A stretch of DNA of 64,000 nucleotides from Arthrobacter sp042667405. GTDB lineage: Bacteria > Actinomycetota > Actinomycetes > Actinomycetales > Micrococcaceae. The DNA is taken from contig NZ_JBHVAL010000002.1 in assembly GCF_042667405.1 (NCBI RefSeq), forward strand, positions 248,001 through 312,000. The letters run 5' to 3'. The notes under the pieces were generated by a model, which saw nothing but the letters and a program-made list of their open reading frames with translations, was not told the DNA's origin and did no database searches. Shown here one piece after another: positions 1-8,452 of this stretch; the stretch's first letter is position 1; the number at the start of each line of letters is the position of its first letter. The position numbers were made by a program, and so were the translations under genes.

Positions 1-333
1 CGCAACGAACTGGTGGCACGTTCCAAGACGGCTGCCGCACAATCCCAGGTCCACGACGCCCTCAAGAGCATCGACATCATGGATCCCACCAGCGAAGTGG
101 GCCGTTTTGAAGAGAAGATCCGTCGCGAAGAGGCCAAGGTGCTTGGCCAGCAGGAGTTGGCTGCTTCGAGCCTCGACGCCCAGTTCAACCAACTGGAGGA
201 CCTTGGTGAGCAGACGGAGATTGAGGCCCGCCTTGCAGCCCTGAAGTCCGGTGGCTCCAAGCCTGCCATCGGCGCAGGTGCCCCGGCTTCGTCCGAAGCC
301 ACAGTTGACGAAGCAGACTTCGACAAGCTCTAA
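1..333 (+). CDS. pspA: PspA/IM30 family protein, C-terminal fragment
   Basis: This is the 3' end of a gene whose start lies before the window; the frame is already open at base 1. The roughly 110 visible residues are a charged helical segment (PTSEVGRFEEKIRREEAKVLGQQELA, in two halves) followed by a low-complexity Gly/Ala/Pro tail ending DEADFDKL. That helix is typical of the C-terminal part of PspA/IM30 proteins, which form coiled-coil scaffolds on the inner face of the membrane and respond to envelope stress. The stop at 331-333 is followed by a short hairpin-like repeat (GTGGGCAGGATCC near 373-385 and its complement) that may end transcription against the convergent GntR gene. Confidence 0.85.
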   Translation, partial: RNELVARSKTAAAQSQVHDALKSIDIMDPTSEVGRFEEKIRREEAKVLGQQELAASSLDAQFNQLEDLGEQTEIEARLAALKSGGSKPAIGAGAPASSEATVDEADFDKL

Positions 334-411
334 CAACGGCTTCAGGGTTCAGGCCCTGCACCGCACCAACGGAAGTGGGCAGGATCCAATGGGATCCTGC
401 CCACTTCTTCT

Positions 412-1224
412 CTAAGTGCTTACCATCTGACCCGCGGCGTTCTGTTGGGCTTCGTCCCCCGGGCTGGCATCGGTTGCCACTTCTGCGCGGATCTCGAATC
501 CCTTCGGGTGGAAATATGTCACTGTGCACTCAAGGACCTCCCCATGTGGGCCCAGGGTGGTCCGTTCCAAGCGGGGCACCATGGCGAATGCACGGACGTT
601 CAGGGCGTCGGCCAAGTGCTCGGGAGGCGCGTGCATGGTGACAGTGATTTCGGCACGTTGCAGGGGCTTCAGGGTCCGGTCCTGGATGACCTGGTAGATG
701 GAGTTCCGCTCTGCATCAGCCAGGCTGATGTGGCGTCCTATGTGCGAGGGAATGAAGATCTCCGCGATGGCGTAAGGCCAGCCGGCGCTGGAGTAAGAAC
801 GCCGAATCACCAGCACAAGGTTGTCATCCGAAACCAGCTTGGCCGGAACCGTCTTGTCCTTTTCCATCCATTTGTATTCAATGAGGCCCTTGACGGTCTT
901 CATTCCGGCCGCAGTAAACGTCTCCATGAACGGGGCGAGGCGGTTCAGCATCTTCACGGGACGCTGCGCCATCACAAACGTACCTTTGCCCTGCCTGCGC
1001 ACCAACAGCCCCTTCACTACAAGGGTCTCGATGGCCTTCCTCACTGTCGTTCGGCTGATGCCGTACTCATCCATGAGGGCTTCCTCGGTGGGAATGCGGG
1101 AACCTGGTTCCAGGCGGCTCACCAAGTCAGTGAGTACGTCGGCCACTTGCTGATAAACCGCTATTGGACTGTCCCGCTGGAGGACTTGGCGGTCCGGGCT
1201 TGGATTGGTGTCGTCATTGACCAT
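412..1224 (-). CDS. GntR/HutC-family transcriptional regulator
   Basis: This 270-aa protein has an N-terminal winged helix-turn-helix of the GntR type: residues about 15-85 contain PIAVYQQVADVLTDLV, then IPTEEALMDEYGISRTTVRKAIE and the wing GLLVRRQGKGTFV. A C-terminal UTRA effector-binding domain follows (about residues 100-250, with RLERTTLGPHGEVLECTVTYF in its late part). HutC-type regulators usually repress catabolic or uptake genes and respond to a small sugar- or amino-acid-like ligand. No target operon is adjacent: the gene converges on pspA and its upstream side faces two tRNA genes. The ligand cannot be assigned from sequence. Confidence 0.9.
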   Translation of the reverse strand: MVNDDTNPSPDRQVLQRDSPIAVYQQVADVLTDLVSRLEPGSRIPTEEALMDEYGISRTTVRKAIETLVVKGLLVRRQGKGTFVMAQRPVKMLNRLAPFMETFTAAGMKTVKGLIEYKWMEKDKTVPAKLVSDDNLVLVIRRSYSSAGWPYAIAEIFIPSHIGRHISLADAERNSIYQVIQDRTLKPLQRAEITVTMHAPPEHLADALNVRAFAMVPRLERTTLGPHGEVLECTVTYFHPKGFEIRAEVATDASPGDEAQQNAAGQMVST

Positions 1225-1316
1225 TGGGCCGTCCCATCGGAGTCTTCCTGCTTCAGCGAATTCGGAATCGATGCTAGCACCGCGGCTCCGGCGACATTTT
1301 CCGTTACAGGTTAAGC

Positions 1317-1353
1317 AAAAGATCCGGACCAGTATTACTGATCCGGATCTTTT
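1317..1353 (-). terminator. Hairpin terminator downstream of first tRNA-fMet
   Basis: The inverted repeat AAAAGATCCGGA...TCCGGATCTTTT has arms of up to 18 bp with one G-T mismatch and a near-zero loop. On the minus strand it follows the first tRNA-fMet gene and ends in a T run, as expected of an intrinsic terminator. It is nearly identical to the hairpin behind the second tRNA copy. Confidence 0.75.
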
Positions 1354-1359
1354 CTCCAG

Positions 1360-1433
1360 TTGCGGGGACAGGATTTGAACCTGTGACCTCTGGGTTATGA
1401 GCCCAGCGAGCTACCGAACTGCTCCACCCCGCG
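1360..1433 (-). tRNA. Initiator tRNA-fMet (CAT), copy 1
   Basis: The minus strand folds as a 74-nt tRNA beginning CGCGGGGTGGAGCAG and ending CCCCGCAA; CCA is not encoded. The anticodon loop is CTCATAA. Two initiator hallmarks are visible: a C1 x A72 mismatch at the top of the acceptor stem, and three G-C pairs (GGG/CCC) closing the anticodon stem. The T loop is GTTCAAATC. It is therefore the initiator rather than the elongator methionine tRNA. A second identical body lies about 300 bp away. Confidence 0.97.
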
Positions 1434-1517
1434 TCGCACGAACAACTCTACCGCACGCGCAGGGGTGCTTCCGACCATACGGCGCCCAAGGTGCCGGAGA
1501 TCACAGCAGGCCGCTTT

Positions 1518-1615
1518 AGGTGCGGGACGTGAGAGAGCAACGCCGCCAAGCAGGTGGGACGTGAGAGAGCGATGCCGCCAAGCAGGTGGGACGTGAGAGA
1601 GCAACGCTTTGCGGG
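1518..1615. repeat. Three-unit tandem repeat (~33 bp) between tRNA copies
   Basis: Three head-to-tail copies of a unit built on GGTGGGACGTGAGAGAGC followed by (A/G)A(C/T)GCCGCCAAGCA start at about 1518, 1552 and 1584. The first unit has one extra base (GGTGCGGGACGTG) and the third diverges at its end into GCTTTGCGGG. No ORF with a credible protein covers it. It could be a dispersed intergenic element of the genus or a product of slippage. No further copy was noticed elsewhere in the window. Confidence 0.85.
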
Positions 1616-1620
1616 AAAAC

Positions 1621-1658
1621 AAAAGGTCCGGATCAGTGATTACTGATCCGGACCTTTT
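1621..1658 (-). terminator. Hairpin terminator downstream of second tRNA-fMet
   Basis: A 17-bp perfect inverted repeat (AAAAGGTCCGGATCAGT and its complement) with a 4-nt loop. On the minus strand it begins seven bases after the tRNA and runs into TTTT, so it is an intrinsic terminator. It is the counterpart of the hairpin at 1317-1353. Confidence 0.8.
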
Positions 1659-1664
1659 CTCCAG

Positions 1665-1738
1665 TTGCGGGGACAGGATTTGAACCTGTGACCTCTGGGT
1701 TATGAGCCCAGCGAGCTACCGAACTGCTCCACCCCGCG
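1665..1738 (-). tRNA. Initiator tRNA-fMet (CAT), copy 2
   Basis: The 74-nt sequence is identical to the first copy, with the same C1 x A72 mismatch, CAT anticodon and GGG/CCC anticodon-stem pairs. The flanks are also nearly the same: ACTGATCCGGA(T/C)CTTTTCTCCAGT on one side and GTCGCA(C/A)GAACAAC on the other. This indicates a recent duplication of a unit of about 110 bp that includes the terminator. Confidence 0.97.
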
Positions 1739-1811
1739 TCGCAAGAACAACATTACCGTCCGGTGAATGACAGACCAAATCCTGGCTACGTGATGAGCAT
1801 CTCCCCCACGC

Positions 1812-1853
1812 AAAAGGCCGGCACCAGCTCCCGTGGGAACTGGTACCGGCCTT
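1812..1853 (-). terminator. Terminator of the UPF0182 gene
   Basis: A 19-bp inverted repeat (AAGGCCGGTACCAGTTCCC against GGGAGCTGGTGCCGGCCTT on the minus strand, with wobble pairs) has a 3-nt loop and is followed by a short T run. It sits 17 bp past the stop of the UPF0182 gene. Confidence 0.8.
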
Positions 1854-1869
1854 CAGGCGGCGTATGCCT

Positions 1870-4860
1870 TTAGCTGCTCGGCGAGGGTGACGGTGTCGGC
1901 GTCGCACTCGGCGATGCAGTCGGCGTCGACGTCGTCCCCAATCGGGCTTCAGCGTCCACGGCCTTCTTCAAGGCTTCCGACAGCTTGTTCTGCTGGTCGC
2001 CATACCCGGCAAAGTCACCCTTGGCGAGAGCTGCCTGCCCGTCCTGGATGGCTTTGTTGGCTGCCTCCAGAGCTGCCTTGAGGTCGGCCTTGGCATCGGT
2101 GGGACCCGCAGGCGGGGTGGTTGTTCCCGGAGGCGGAGTGGGCGTCTGACCATTGTTGGCCGAGTCCCCGGCAGTTGCTCCGGAGTTACCACCGAACAAC
2201 TGGTCCAGTGCCGCATCCAGGGTCGGCGCAAAGCCGATCTTGTCACCGAAGGCTACAAGGACACGCTGCAGGGTGGGGTACGAGGTCTCACCGGTCGACT
2301 TCAGGTAGACCGGCTGGACGTACAGCAGACCGCCACCAACAGGCAAGGTGAGCAGGTTTCCGTTCAAGACGTCCGAGGCACCCTGGCGCAGGAGGTTCAG
2401 CGCCTGCGAAACCGTGGGATCGGAGTTGAACTTGTTCTGCGCCTGGCCCGGACCAGGAACCTGCGTATCGGTCGGGAGCTCCAAGAGCCGGAGCTTTCCA
2501 TAGCTGTCCGCCTTGACTCCCTTGACGTTGCCGGCGTCGGAATCTGCCGCAAGGAAGCCATACAGGATGTTGCGTGCATTCCCGTTCACAGTCTGCGGAA
2601 TGAACGAGGACGTCAGCTGGAAGGCGGGCTTCTCCTGGTCCGGCATCTGCAATGACATGTAGAACGGCGGCTGCTTCACAGCCTCCGAGACGGTGGGATC
2701 GTTGGGAACGCTCCAGGCGTCGTTGTTCTGGTAGAAGCTGTCAGGGTCCGTCACGTGGTAGCGGCCAAGCAATTCCCGCTGGACCTTGAACAGGTCCTCC
2801 GGGTAGCGGACGTGGCTCATCAGATCGCCCGACATTTCGGAGTAGGGCTTGATGGTGGTCGGGAAGACCTTCTGCCACGCCTTCAGGATGGGGTCCTGGT
2901 CGTCCCACGCGTAAAGGTTTACCGAACCGTCGTAGGCGTCGACTGTGGCCTTCACGGAGTTCCTGATGTAGTTCACGGAGCTGTTCGGCAGGGCCACTGT
3001 CCGACCCGAGGTTGTCTGGGAATCGGCCGTAGCATTCTGCAACTGCTGCGGCTGCGAGTACGGGAAGTACTGGCTGGTGGTGTAACCGTCGACAATCCAC
3101 TTCACGCGACCGTCAACCACGGCCGGATAGGCGTTGCCATCGACAGTCAGGTACGGCGCCAGTTTTTCTACTCGTTCGCGCGGGTTGCGGTCGTAAAGAA
3201 TCTGGGATTCAGCGTTGACGCCATCGGAAAGCAGCAGATCCGAAGACTGGAACTTGATGGAGTAAAGAATCCGGTTGAGCCAGTTTCCAACGTTTGGCCC
3301 GCCGTTGCCGTTGAAGGTGTACTGGGTCTCTCCCCCGCCTTCGCGGCTGGCGGGACGATCCTGCTCGCGGTTCGGCGCGCCATCCGGGGCACCGACGATC
3401 GAGTACTCCGGGGAGTTTTCGCCGAAGTAGATACGGGGCTCATAAGTGGTGTCGTTACCCAGGACGCCGTTGGAGGGAATACCGGACTGCAGGAACTCGG
3501 GCTTGCCATCGGCAGTAAACTTATTGCCCTTCGCAGCCACCACGCCATAGCCGTGCGTGTACACAATGTGCCGGTTGACCCAGGTCTGCTGGTTGGCGCT
3601 CAGGCCATCCGGGTTCAGCTCGCGGACAGCGATCACGGTGTCCTGAACCTTGCCGTCCACCGTGTAGCGGTCCACGTTGAGGGTCTGCGGGAACTGGTAG
3701 TAGGGGCGGAATTGCTCAAGCTGGGCAAACGCGGAGGAGATGAGGTTAGGGTCAAGGAGCCGGATGTTCGCCGCCGTCTGGGCGTCCGCAGCCAGGGCGC
3801 CGGCGGTAGCGGTGGTCGTGGCGTTATAGGCGGACACATCGATCTTGTCCAAGCCGTAGGCAGACCGGGTCATGTTGATGTTCCGGTTGATGTACTCCCG
3901 CTCAAGGGTGTTCTCCGAGGGGCGCACCTGGAACTGCTGGATAACCCAGGGGTAGACACCACCGGCGAGGATGGCGGTGATGACCAGCATCGCCGTGCCG
4001 ATGACCGGCAAACGCCAGCGTCCAATCACCGCAGCAACAATAAACAGTATTGCTACCAAAGCCGCGGCCACGGCAAGGATTGCCTTCGTGGGCACTACGG
4101 CATTGACGTCCGTATAGAGGGCGCCGGCCCAACGGCCCGAGTTGCTCTGGACGGTGGTGTACCTGTCCAGCCAGAAGTTGACGCCCAAGAGGATCAGGAA
4201 GAGTGCGCCCGTGACCGCAATGTGGATCTGCGCCGCGCGGCTGGTGAAGATGCCACGCTCCATAAGCCGGATGCTGCCGTAAAGGTAGTGCGTCAGGATG
4301 CCGGCGATGCCGGCTACGACGGTGATGCTGATCAGGAACCCGGTGACGAACCCGAGGAACGGCAACGACATCAGGTAGAAGCTGATGTCGAGATTGAACA
4401 GGGGGTCCGATTGACCGAAAGGCTCCTGGTTGAAGAACAACAGGGCCTTCTGCCACTGGCTTGCGGCCGCACTGCCTGCGAAGAGTCCGAAGAGGATAGG
4501 CAAGCCGATCATGACCACCCTGCGGACAGGCTCAAGCTGGGCCTGGTAGCGGTTCAGGTTGTCCCTCGACTCCGCATCGGGAGCGTAGACGGGACGTGAC
4601 CGGTAGGCAATCCGGATGGCGAAGAAAACGGCTGCGAACATCATGGCGAAACCAACCAGGAACGTGATGATCCTGGCAAGGTTTTCGCGAAGATAAACTT
4701 CGAAGAAACCAAGCTGCTGGTACCAGAGGACGTCAGTCCAGACGTTGGCGAAGAAAATGAACCCGACGACGGCCACAGCCACGACAATGAGCGTCGGAGT
4801 GAGGGCACCTCGTCTCAGCGGTGATCTTCCGGGCGGGTTGGTGCTGGCGGGACGGGACAA
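1870..4860 (-). CDS. UPF0182 family large integral membrane protein
   Basis: A 996-aa protein of the UPF0182 (COG1615) family, conserved in actinobacteria and cyanobacteria and without established biochemical function. The N-terminal third carries about seven hydrophobic segments, starting with LTPTLIVVAVAVVGFIFFA. A long soluble, presumably extracytoplasmic region follows, and the C-terminal tail is rich in Pro/Thr/Ala and ends TPSPSPSS. The family marker region ITRSAYGLDKI-like (NMTRSAYGLDKIDVSAYNA) is present. The start is TTG at 4860, preceded by GAGG at an 8-nt spacing. The order UPF0182, then a PDZ/Lon-like protease upstream and a divergent zincin matches Rv3193c-Rv3195 in mycobacteria. 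Confidence 0.93.
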   Translation of the reverse strand: MSRPASTNPPGRSPLRRGALTPTLIVVAVAVVGFIFFANVWTDVLWYQQLGFFEVYLRENLARIITFLVGFAMMFAAVFFAIRIAYRSRPVYAPDAESRDNLNRYQAQLEPVRRVVMIGLPILFGLFAGSAAASQWQKALLFFNQEPFGQSDPLFNLDISFYLMSLPFLGFVTGFLISITVVAGIAGILTHYLYGSIRLMERGIFTSRAAQIHIAVTGALFLILLGVNFWLDRYTTVQSNSGRWAGALYTDVNAVVPTKAILAVAAALVAILFIVAAVIGRWRLPVIGTAMLVITAILAGGVYPWVIQQFQVRPSENTLEREYINRNINMTRSAYGLDKIDVSAYNATTTATAGALAADAQTAANIRLLDPNLISSAFAQLEQFRPYYQFPQTLNVDRYTVDGKVQDTVIAVRELNPDGLSANQQTWVNRHIVYTHGYGVVAAKGNKFTADGKPEFLQSGIPSNGVLGNDTTYEPRIYFGENSPEYSIVGAPDGAPNREQDRPASREGGGETQYTFNGNGGPNVGNWLNRILYSIKFQSSDLLLSDGVNAESQILYDRNPRERVEKLAPYLTVDGNAYPAVVDGRVKWIVDGYTTSQYFPYSQPQQLQNATADSQTTSGRTVALPNSSVNYIRNSVKATVDAYDGSVNLYAWDDQDPILKAWQKVFPTTIKPYSEMSGDLMSHVRYPEDLFKVQRELLGRYHVTDPDSFYQNNDAWSVPNDPTVSEAVKQPPFYMSLQMPDQEKPAFQLTSSFIPQTVNGNARNILYGFLAADSDAGNVKGVKADSYGKLRLLELPTDTQVPGPGQAQNKFNSDPTVSQALNLLRQGASDVLNGNLLTLPVGGGLLYVQPVYLKSTGETSYPTLQRVLVAFGDKIGFAPTLDAALDQLFGGNSGATAGDSANNGQTPTPPPGTTTPPAGPTDAKADLKAALEAANKAIQDGQAALAKGDFAGYGDQQNKLSEALKKAVDAEARLGTTSTPTASPSATPTPSPSPSS

Positions 4861-4986
4861 ACTCTGTACCTCATTGATGTCAGTGAACAGTCGGTGTGCG
4901 AGTACTTGACATTCTCTGCCGCTGGGATATGGCGGAGGCCGTCATATATGCCACGAGTGGCGGTGGAGCTAAGTTCCACCGCCAGT

Positions 4987-6141
4987 CTAGTTGTTTGTGC
5001 AGGTGGGAAGGCCCGATGTGTCCTGTCCGGACCCCAGGCGCTCCACGGCGGCGGTTGCGTCCGCCAACGTTTCGACCTTCACTACCTGAAGACCATCGGG
5101 AACATGGCCTGCAACATCTGAACAATTGGCAGCCGGGGCGAGGAACATCGAGGCCCCGTGCTGGCGGGCACCGATCATCTTTTGGGCAATGCCGCCAATC
5201 GCTCCCACAGCACCGTCCGCGGTGATGGTGCCCGTGCCGGCGACGTGCTGGCCTCCGGTGAGGTCCCCTGGAGTCAGGTTGTCCACGATTCCCAGAGCGA
5301 ACATCATGCCCGCGCTGGGCCCTCCCACGTTGTCAAGGGAAATGCTGACGTCGAAAGGAAAGGTGAAATCGCTCGACAACAGCACGCCGAGCACGTAGCG
5401 TCCTGCCTGGTTTTTCGTGGGGGTAACACTTTCGGTTACCAGGGTCCCGTTCCGCTCGACCTCGACGGCGACCGGTGCTCCGGCGCCGGCAGCAAGTTCC
5501 GCTTGCACCACGCTCATGGAGGTGATGGCCTTCCCATTGATGGTCTTCAGCCGGTCGCCCTCCTTGATCTTGCCGGCGGACGGGGACGGGTCGGACAGTC
5601 CGGCAACATCCAGCCGCTGCTCGAAGGGAATCTCCAGTTGCCGCAACGCGGCAGCCACCGCATTCTCCTGGGATGTCTCCATGTCGATTTCACCCTGTTG
5701 TACCGTCTGCTCGGCAGTAGTGCCCTTGGGATAGATGAGTTCCTCGGGATAAACCGCCTTTGAGCTGTCGAGCCAGGCGCGGAAAACATCAAAAATCGTA
5801 GCGGGAGTCTTGGGACCACCTGTCATGACCACGGTGGTGAGGTCCAGGTTGCCTTTAGCTGGGAACGATTCATGGCCGGAGATGCTGATGACCGGCTTGT
5901 CGCCGTCCTTGCCCAAGGTATTGAAGGTGGGCCCGGCTGACTCGATTACGTAAGGGACAGGCAACGCCGCCGCCCCGATGCCAAGCGCCAGGGCCAGCAA
6001 GCCTGAGACCACCATGATCATGTAGCGGCCATCGCGCGCAGGTACCGGAGGCACCCGGGAGGGATCGGCGTCGGAAGTCAGACGCGGATCCTGGCTCTGG
6101 CGCGAGGTGGAGGAGCCCTCGGGGCTGGGCGAAGTAAGCAT
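4987..6141 (-). CDS. PDZ-domain, Lon-like (S16) membrane-anchored serine protease (YlbL type)
   Basis: A 384-aa protein with a cytoplasmic Ser/Pro-rich start, one transmembrane anchor at about residues 38-62 (RYMIMVVSGLLALALGIGAA), a PDZ region near residues 160-220 (GKIKEGDRLKTINGKAI) and a C-terminal Lon-type proteolytic domain. The catalytic serine is in SLDNVGGPSAGMMFALG, and the lysine is in the later region around GAIGGIAQKMIGARQHGA. This is the arrangement of YlbL/Rv3194c-like proteases, thought to act at the outer face of the membrane. It lies upstream of the UPF0182 gene on the same strand with a gap of 126 bp, so the two may be cotranscribed. Confidence 0.92.
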   Translation of the reverse strand: MLTSPSPEGSSTSRQSQDPRLTSDADPSRVPPVPARDGRYMIMVVSGLLALALGIGAAALPVPYVIESAGPTFNTLGKDGDKPVISISGHESFPAKGNLDLTTVVMTGGPKTPATIFDVFRAWLDSSKAVYPEELIYPKGTTAEQTVQQGEIDMETSQENAVAAALRQLEIPFEQRLDVAGLSDPSPSAGKIKEGDRLKTINGKAITSMSVVQAELAAGAGAPVAVEVERNGTLVTESVTPTKNQAGRYVLGVLLSSDFTFPFDVSISLDNVGGPSAGMMFALGIVDNLTPGDLTGGQHVAGTGTITADGAVGAIGGIAQKMIGARQHGASMFLAPAANCSDVAGHVPDGLQVVKVETLADATAAVERLGSGQDTSGLPTCTNN

Positions 6142-6354
6142 TGAGGCCTCTCATTTTCCGGCATGGGATGACCGGTTCCTGTAGCTTGCTGCCTCCGCTG
6201 GCTGCGGCAGCACGTACCAAGCATCAACACTACGCGGAACTGCGTTGCTATACTGCTTTGCCTACAGCGAACGACGCCGCGTCCGGGCAGACACCGTTGC
6301 GGCTGCGCGGTACGGTGAAAGAGATCACCAGCCAGTTCGACGATCGGCGGCACC

Positions 6355-7782
6355 ATGACTTCCAACCCCAACAACCCGTCCAACGACGACGAGAACCCCA
6401 AGGATCCGCTGGCAGAAATGCTGCAGAACCTCATGGGCGGACAGGGCATGGGCAACATCGATCCCGCTGAACTGGCCAAAGCGGCTGGCCTGCCGAACGA
6501 CCCCCAGCTGTTGCAGCAGATGTTCGCCCAGGTACAAGCCATGATGAGCTCAACTTCAGAGGGTCCCGTCAATTGGCAGCTTGCGCACGAGAATGCGCGG
6601 CGCGTGGCAGCGACCGGCAGCGATCCTTCGGTCAACGCCCAACAGGCCCGCGAAATCGACGAAGCCCTGAGGCTCGCAGAACTCTGGCTCGACCCCGTCA
6701 CCGATCTCTCGGCAACCGGACTGATCGGGCGTGCATGGTCACGCGCTGAATGGGTGGAAGCGACCCTGGGGACCTGGAAGCGCCTGACAGAACCGGTGGC
6801 AAACAGCATCGCGAATGCCTTGTCCAATGGGCTCACCCAGCAAATGCCCGAGGAAATGAAATCCATGATGGGTGGTGCCTCGTCGATGTTGCAAAACATG
6901 GGCGGAGCGATCTTCGGAATGCAGCTGGGCCAAGCTATCGGAGCGCTTTCCGCTGAAGTCGTCAGCTCCACTGATATCGGTGTCCCGTTGGCGGATCTCG
7001 AGATGGCGCTTTTGCCTGCCAACGTCGCCAAGTTTGGCGAAGGACTCAGCCTTCCGGAAAACGACGTACGGCTGTTCCTGGCCGTCCGTGAAGCCGCGCA
7101 TGCCCGCTTGTTCGTGCAGGTCCCGTGGTTGCGCGGCCATCTGCTGGGCGCCATCGAGGCTTACGCCCGCGGCATCCACATCGATATGTCCCGAATTGAG
7201 GATTTGGCCCGCGATCTCGATCCCAGCAACCCCGAGGGCATCCAGGCCGCCCTGTCCCAGGGCGTCTTCACCCCGGAACGGACTCCGGTCCAGACTGCCG
7301 CGTTGGAGAAACTCGAAACTGCCCTTGCACTGGTGGAGGGCTGGGTTGACGAACTGACGGCTGAAGCCACCGCCAAGGTATTGCCCTCCGCGACAGCCCT
7401 GCGCGAGACTGTCCGGCGCCGGCGAGCCACCGGAGGACCTGCCGAGCACGCCTTCTCCTCCCTGGTGGGCTTGGAATTGCGCCCACGCAGGCTGAGGGAG
7501 GCTGCCACCTTGTGGGCCACTCTCAAGGAGGAGCGCGGTATCGCCGGGCGCGATGCCATATGGCACCACCCGGACCTGCTGCCTACCGCCGAGGACCTGG
7601 ACGATCCCAAGGGCTTCTCGGAGCGGCGCCGCCTTGCCGAAGCAAGCGACAGCGAAGTTGACGACGCCCTTCAGAAACTCCTGAATGGCGGTTACGACGA
7701 GGCCGGCGATGCTGAAGGTTCCGATTCCTCAACAGACGGCCCCGGCACGGACGACAACGATCCCCAGCCGCCCAAGAAGTAA
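6355..7782 (+). CDS. Zinc-dependent metalloprotease (zincin_2 / DUF2342 family)
   Basis: A 475-aa soluble protein whose N-terminus is Asn/Asp/Pro rich (NPNNPSNDDENPKDP). The central part has VREAAHARLFVQVPWLRGHLLGAIEAYARG, the helix carrying the family's degenerate zinc site (an EAAH...R form rather than a strict HExxH). It is full length for the family, which in mycobacteria is represented by Rv3195 and sits divergent from the Rv3194c-like protease as here. Substrate and biological role are unknown. The annotation as coenzyme F420 biosynthesis-associated seen for some members is not supported by anything in this window. Confidence 0.88.
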   Translation: MTSNPNNPSNDDENPKDPLAEMLQNLMGGQGMGNIDPAELAKAAGLPNDPQLLQQMFAQVQAMMSSTSEGPVNWQLAHENARRVAATGSDPSVNAQQAREIDEALRLAELWLDPVTDLSATGLIGRAWSRAEWVEATLGTWKRLTEPVANSIANALSNGLTQQMPEEMKSMMGGASSMLQNMGGAIFGMQLGQAIGALSAEVVSSTDIGVPLADLEMALLPANVAKFGEGLSLPENDVRLFLAVREAAHARLFVQVPWLRGHLLGAIEAYARGIHIDMSRIEDLARDLDPSNPEGIQAALSQGVFTPERTPVQTAALEKLETALALVEGWVDELTAEATAKVLPSATALRETVRRRRATGGPAEHAFSSLVGLELRPRRLREAATLWATLKEERGIAGRDAIWHHPDLLPTAEDLDDPKGFSERRRLAEASDSEVDDALQKLLNGGYDEAGDAEGSDSSTDGPGTDDNDPQPPKK

Positions 7783-7795
7783 ATACTGCCAGACA

Positions 7796-7831
7796 GCAAC
7801 GGCCACCGTGAAGGGTGGCCGTTGCGCTTTA
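7796..7831. terminator. Terminator between convergent zincin and YgjP genes
   Basis: A perfect 12-bp inverted repeat, GCAACGGCCACC...GGTGGCCGTTGC, with a 6-nt loop lies in the 46-bp gap between two convergent genes. The plus-strand copy is followed by GCTTTAAC, so it probably ends the zincin transcript and may serve the other strand too. Confidence 0.75.
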
Positions 7832-8452
7832 ACGGGCGTGATCCGCGTCAGCGTCTGGGTTGCCATTGTCCGGGCCGCCGGAGAGCCCCCTCGACGATGC
7901 GAAGGCCACGCCCTCAAGAAAGGCCTTGGCCCGCTCGGTCTCGGGGTAGGCAGCAACGAGCGACCAAAACTGTGCATTGTGCCCCGCGACCAGCAGGTGC
8001 GCCAGCTCGTGCACCAAAACGTAGTCGATGACCCATTGGGGCATGGGCTGGAGCTTGTCTGAAAGCCTGATGCTCCCGTCCGCGGGCGTCGCCGAACCCC
8101 AGCGTGAGTTCTGGTTGCCAACCCAGCGGACCGAGGTGGGAACAGCCCGTCCGCCGAGATAGGTGCGTGAAAGATGCGCGGCATGCTCAGCAAGCACCTC
8201 GTCAGTGGCCGGGCGGCGCTTATTCCTGCCTGATCCATGCTCGCCTTGCTTCTTGAGCTTTGCGAGCATCCGACGGACCCATTCCCGTTCCTGCGACTTC
8301 GTGAAGCTCGCGGGAATGGCCACCACCGCATTGCCGTCCTCCCAAAAAGCGGCGACCGTTCGACGCCGCCTGGCAGATCGGCGCACAACCACCGGGGCGC
8401 CATCCTCAGTCATCTGGGGTACGCCGGTATCCCCTGCCCGTGCGCCCGCCAT
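7829..8452 (-). CDS. YgjP-like (DUF45) metallopeptidase-domain protein
   Basis: A 207-aa protein with the SprT/YgjP-type zinc motif VLVHELAHLLVAGHNAQFWSLVA near residues 145-165: HExxH plus a downstream H as third ligand. An upstream NSRWGSATPADGSIRLSDKL segment is also characteristic. The function of the family is poorly known; bacterial YgjP/WLM relatives are often found next to restriction or repair genes. Start 8452 is chosen because its ATG overlaps the uvrD2 stop as TGATG, suggesting translational coupling. A second in-frame ATG at 8413 is possible. It is the last gene of the nudC-uvrD2 unit. Confidence 0.88.
   Translation of the reverse strand: MAGARAGDTGVPQMTEDGAPVVVRRSARRRRTVAAFWEDGNAVVAIPASFTKSQEREWVRRMLAKLKKQGEHGSGRNKRRPATDEVLAEHAAHLSRTYLGGRAVPTSVRWVGNQNSRWGSATPADGSIRLSDKLQPMPQWVIDYVLVHELAHLLVAGHNAQFWSLVAAYPETERAKAFLEGVAFASSRGLSGGPDNGNPDADADHAR

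Noticed and set aside
1518..1615. CRISPR-like short repeats
   Set aside because: The units are directly adjacent with no unique spacers, only three copies, and no cas genes are present.
1360..1738. tRNA-fMet genes as a phage attachment site
   Set aside because: The prophage is 37 kb away and its boundary repeat ACCCACCGGTA is not part of the tRNA.
2755..4599. 614-aa plus-strand ORF opposite the UPF0182 gene
   Set aside because: It is the antisense shadow of a well-supported high-GC gene; its sequence is Val/Gly/Arg/His-rich without family features.
7829..8452. Toxin or restriction-linked role for the YgjP-like peptidase
   Set aside because: No restriction, toxin or antitoxin gene is adjacent; it sits at the end of the nudC-uvrD2 unit.
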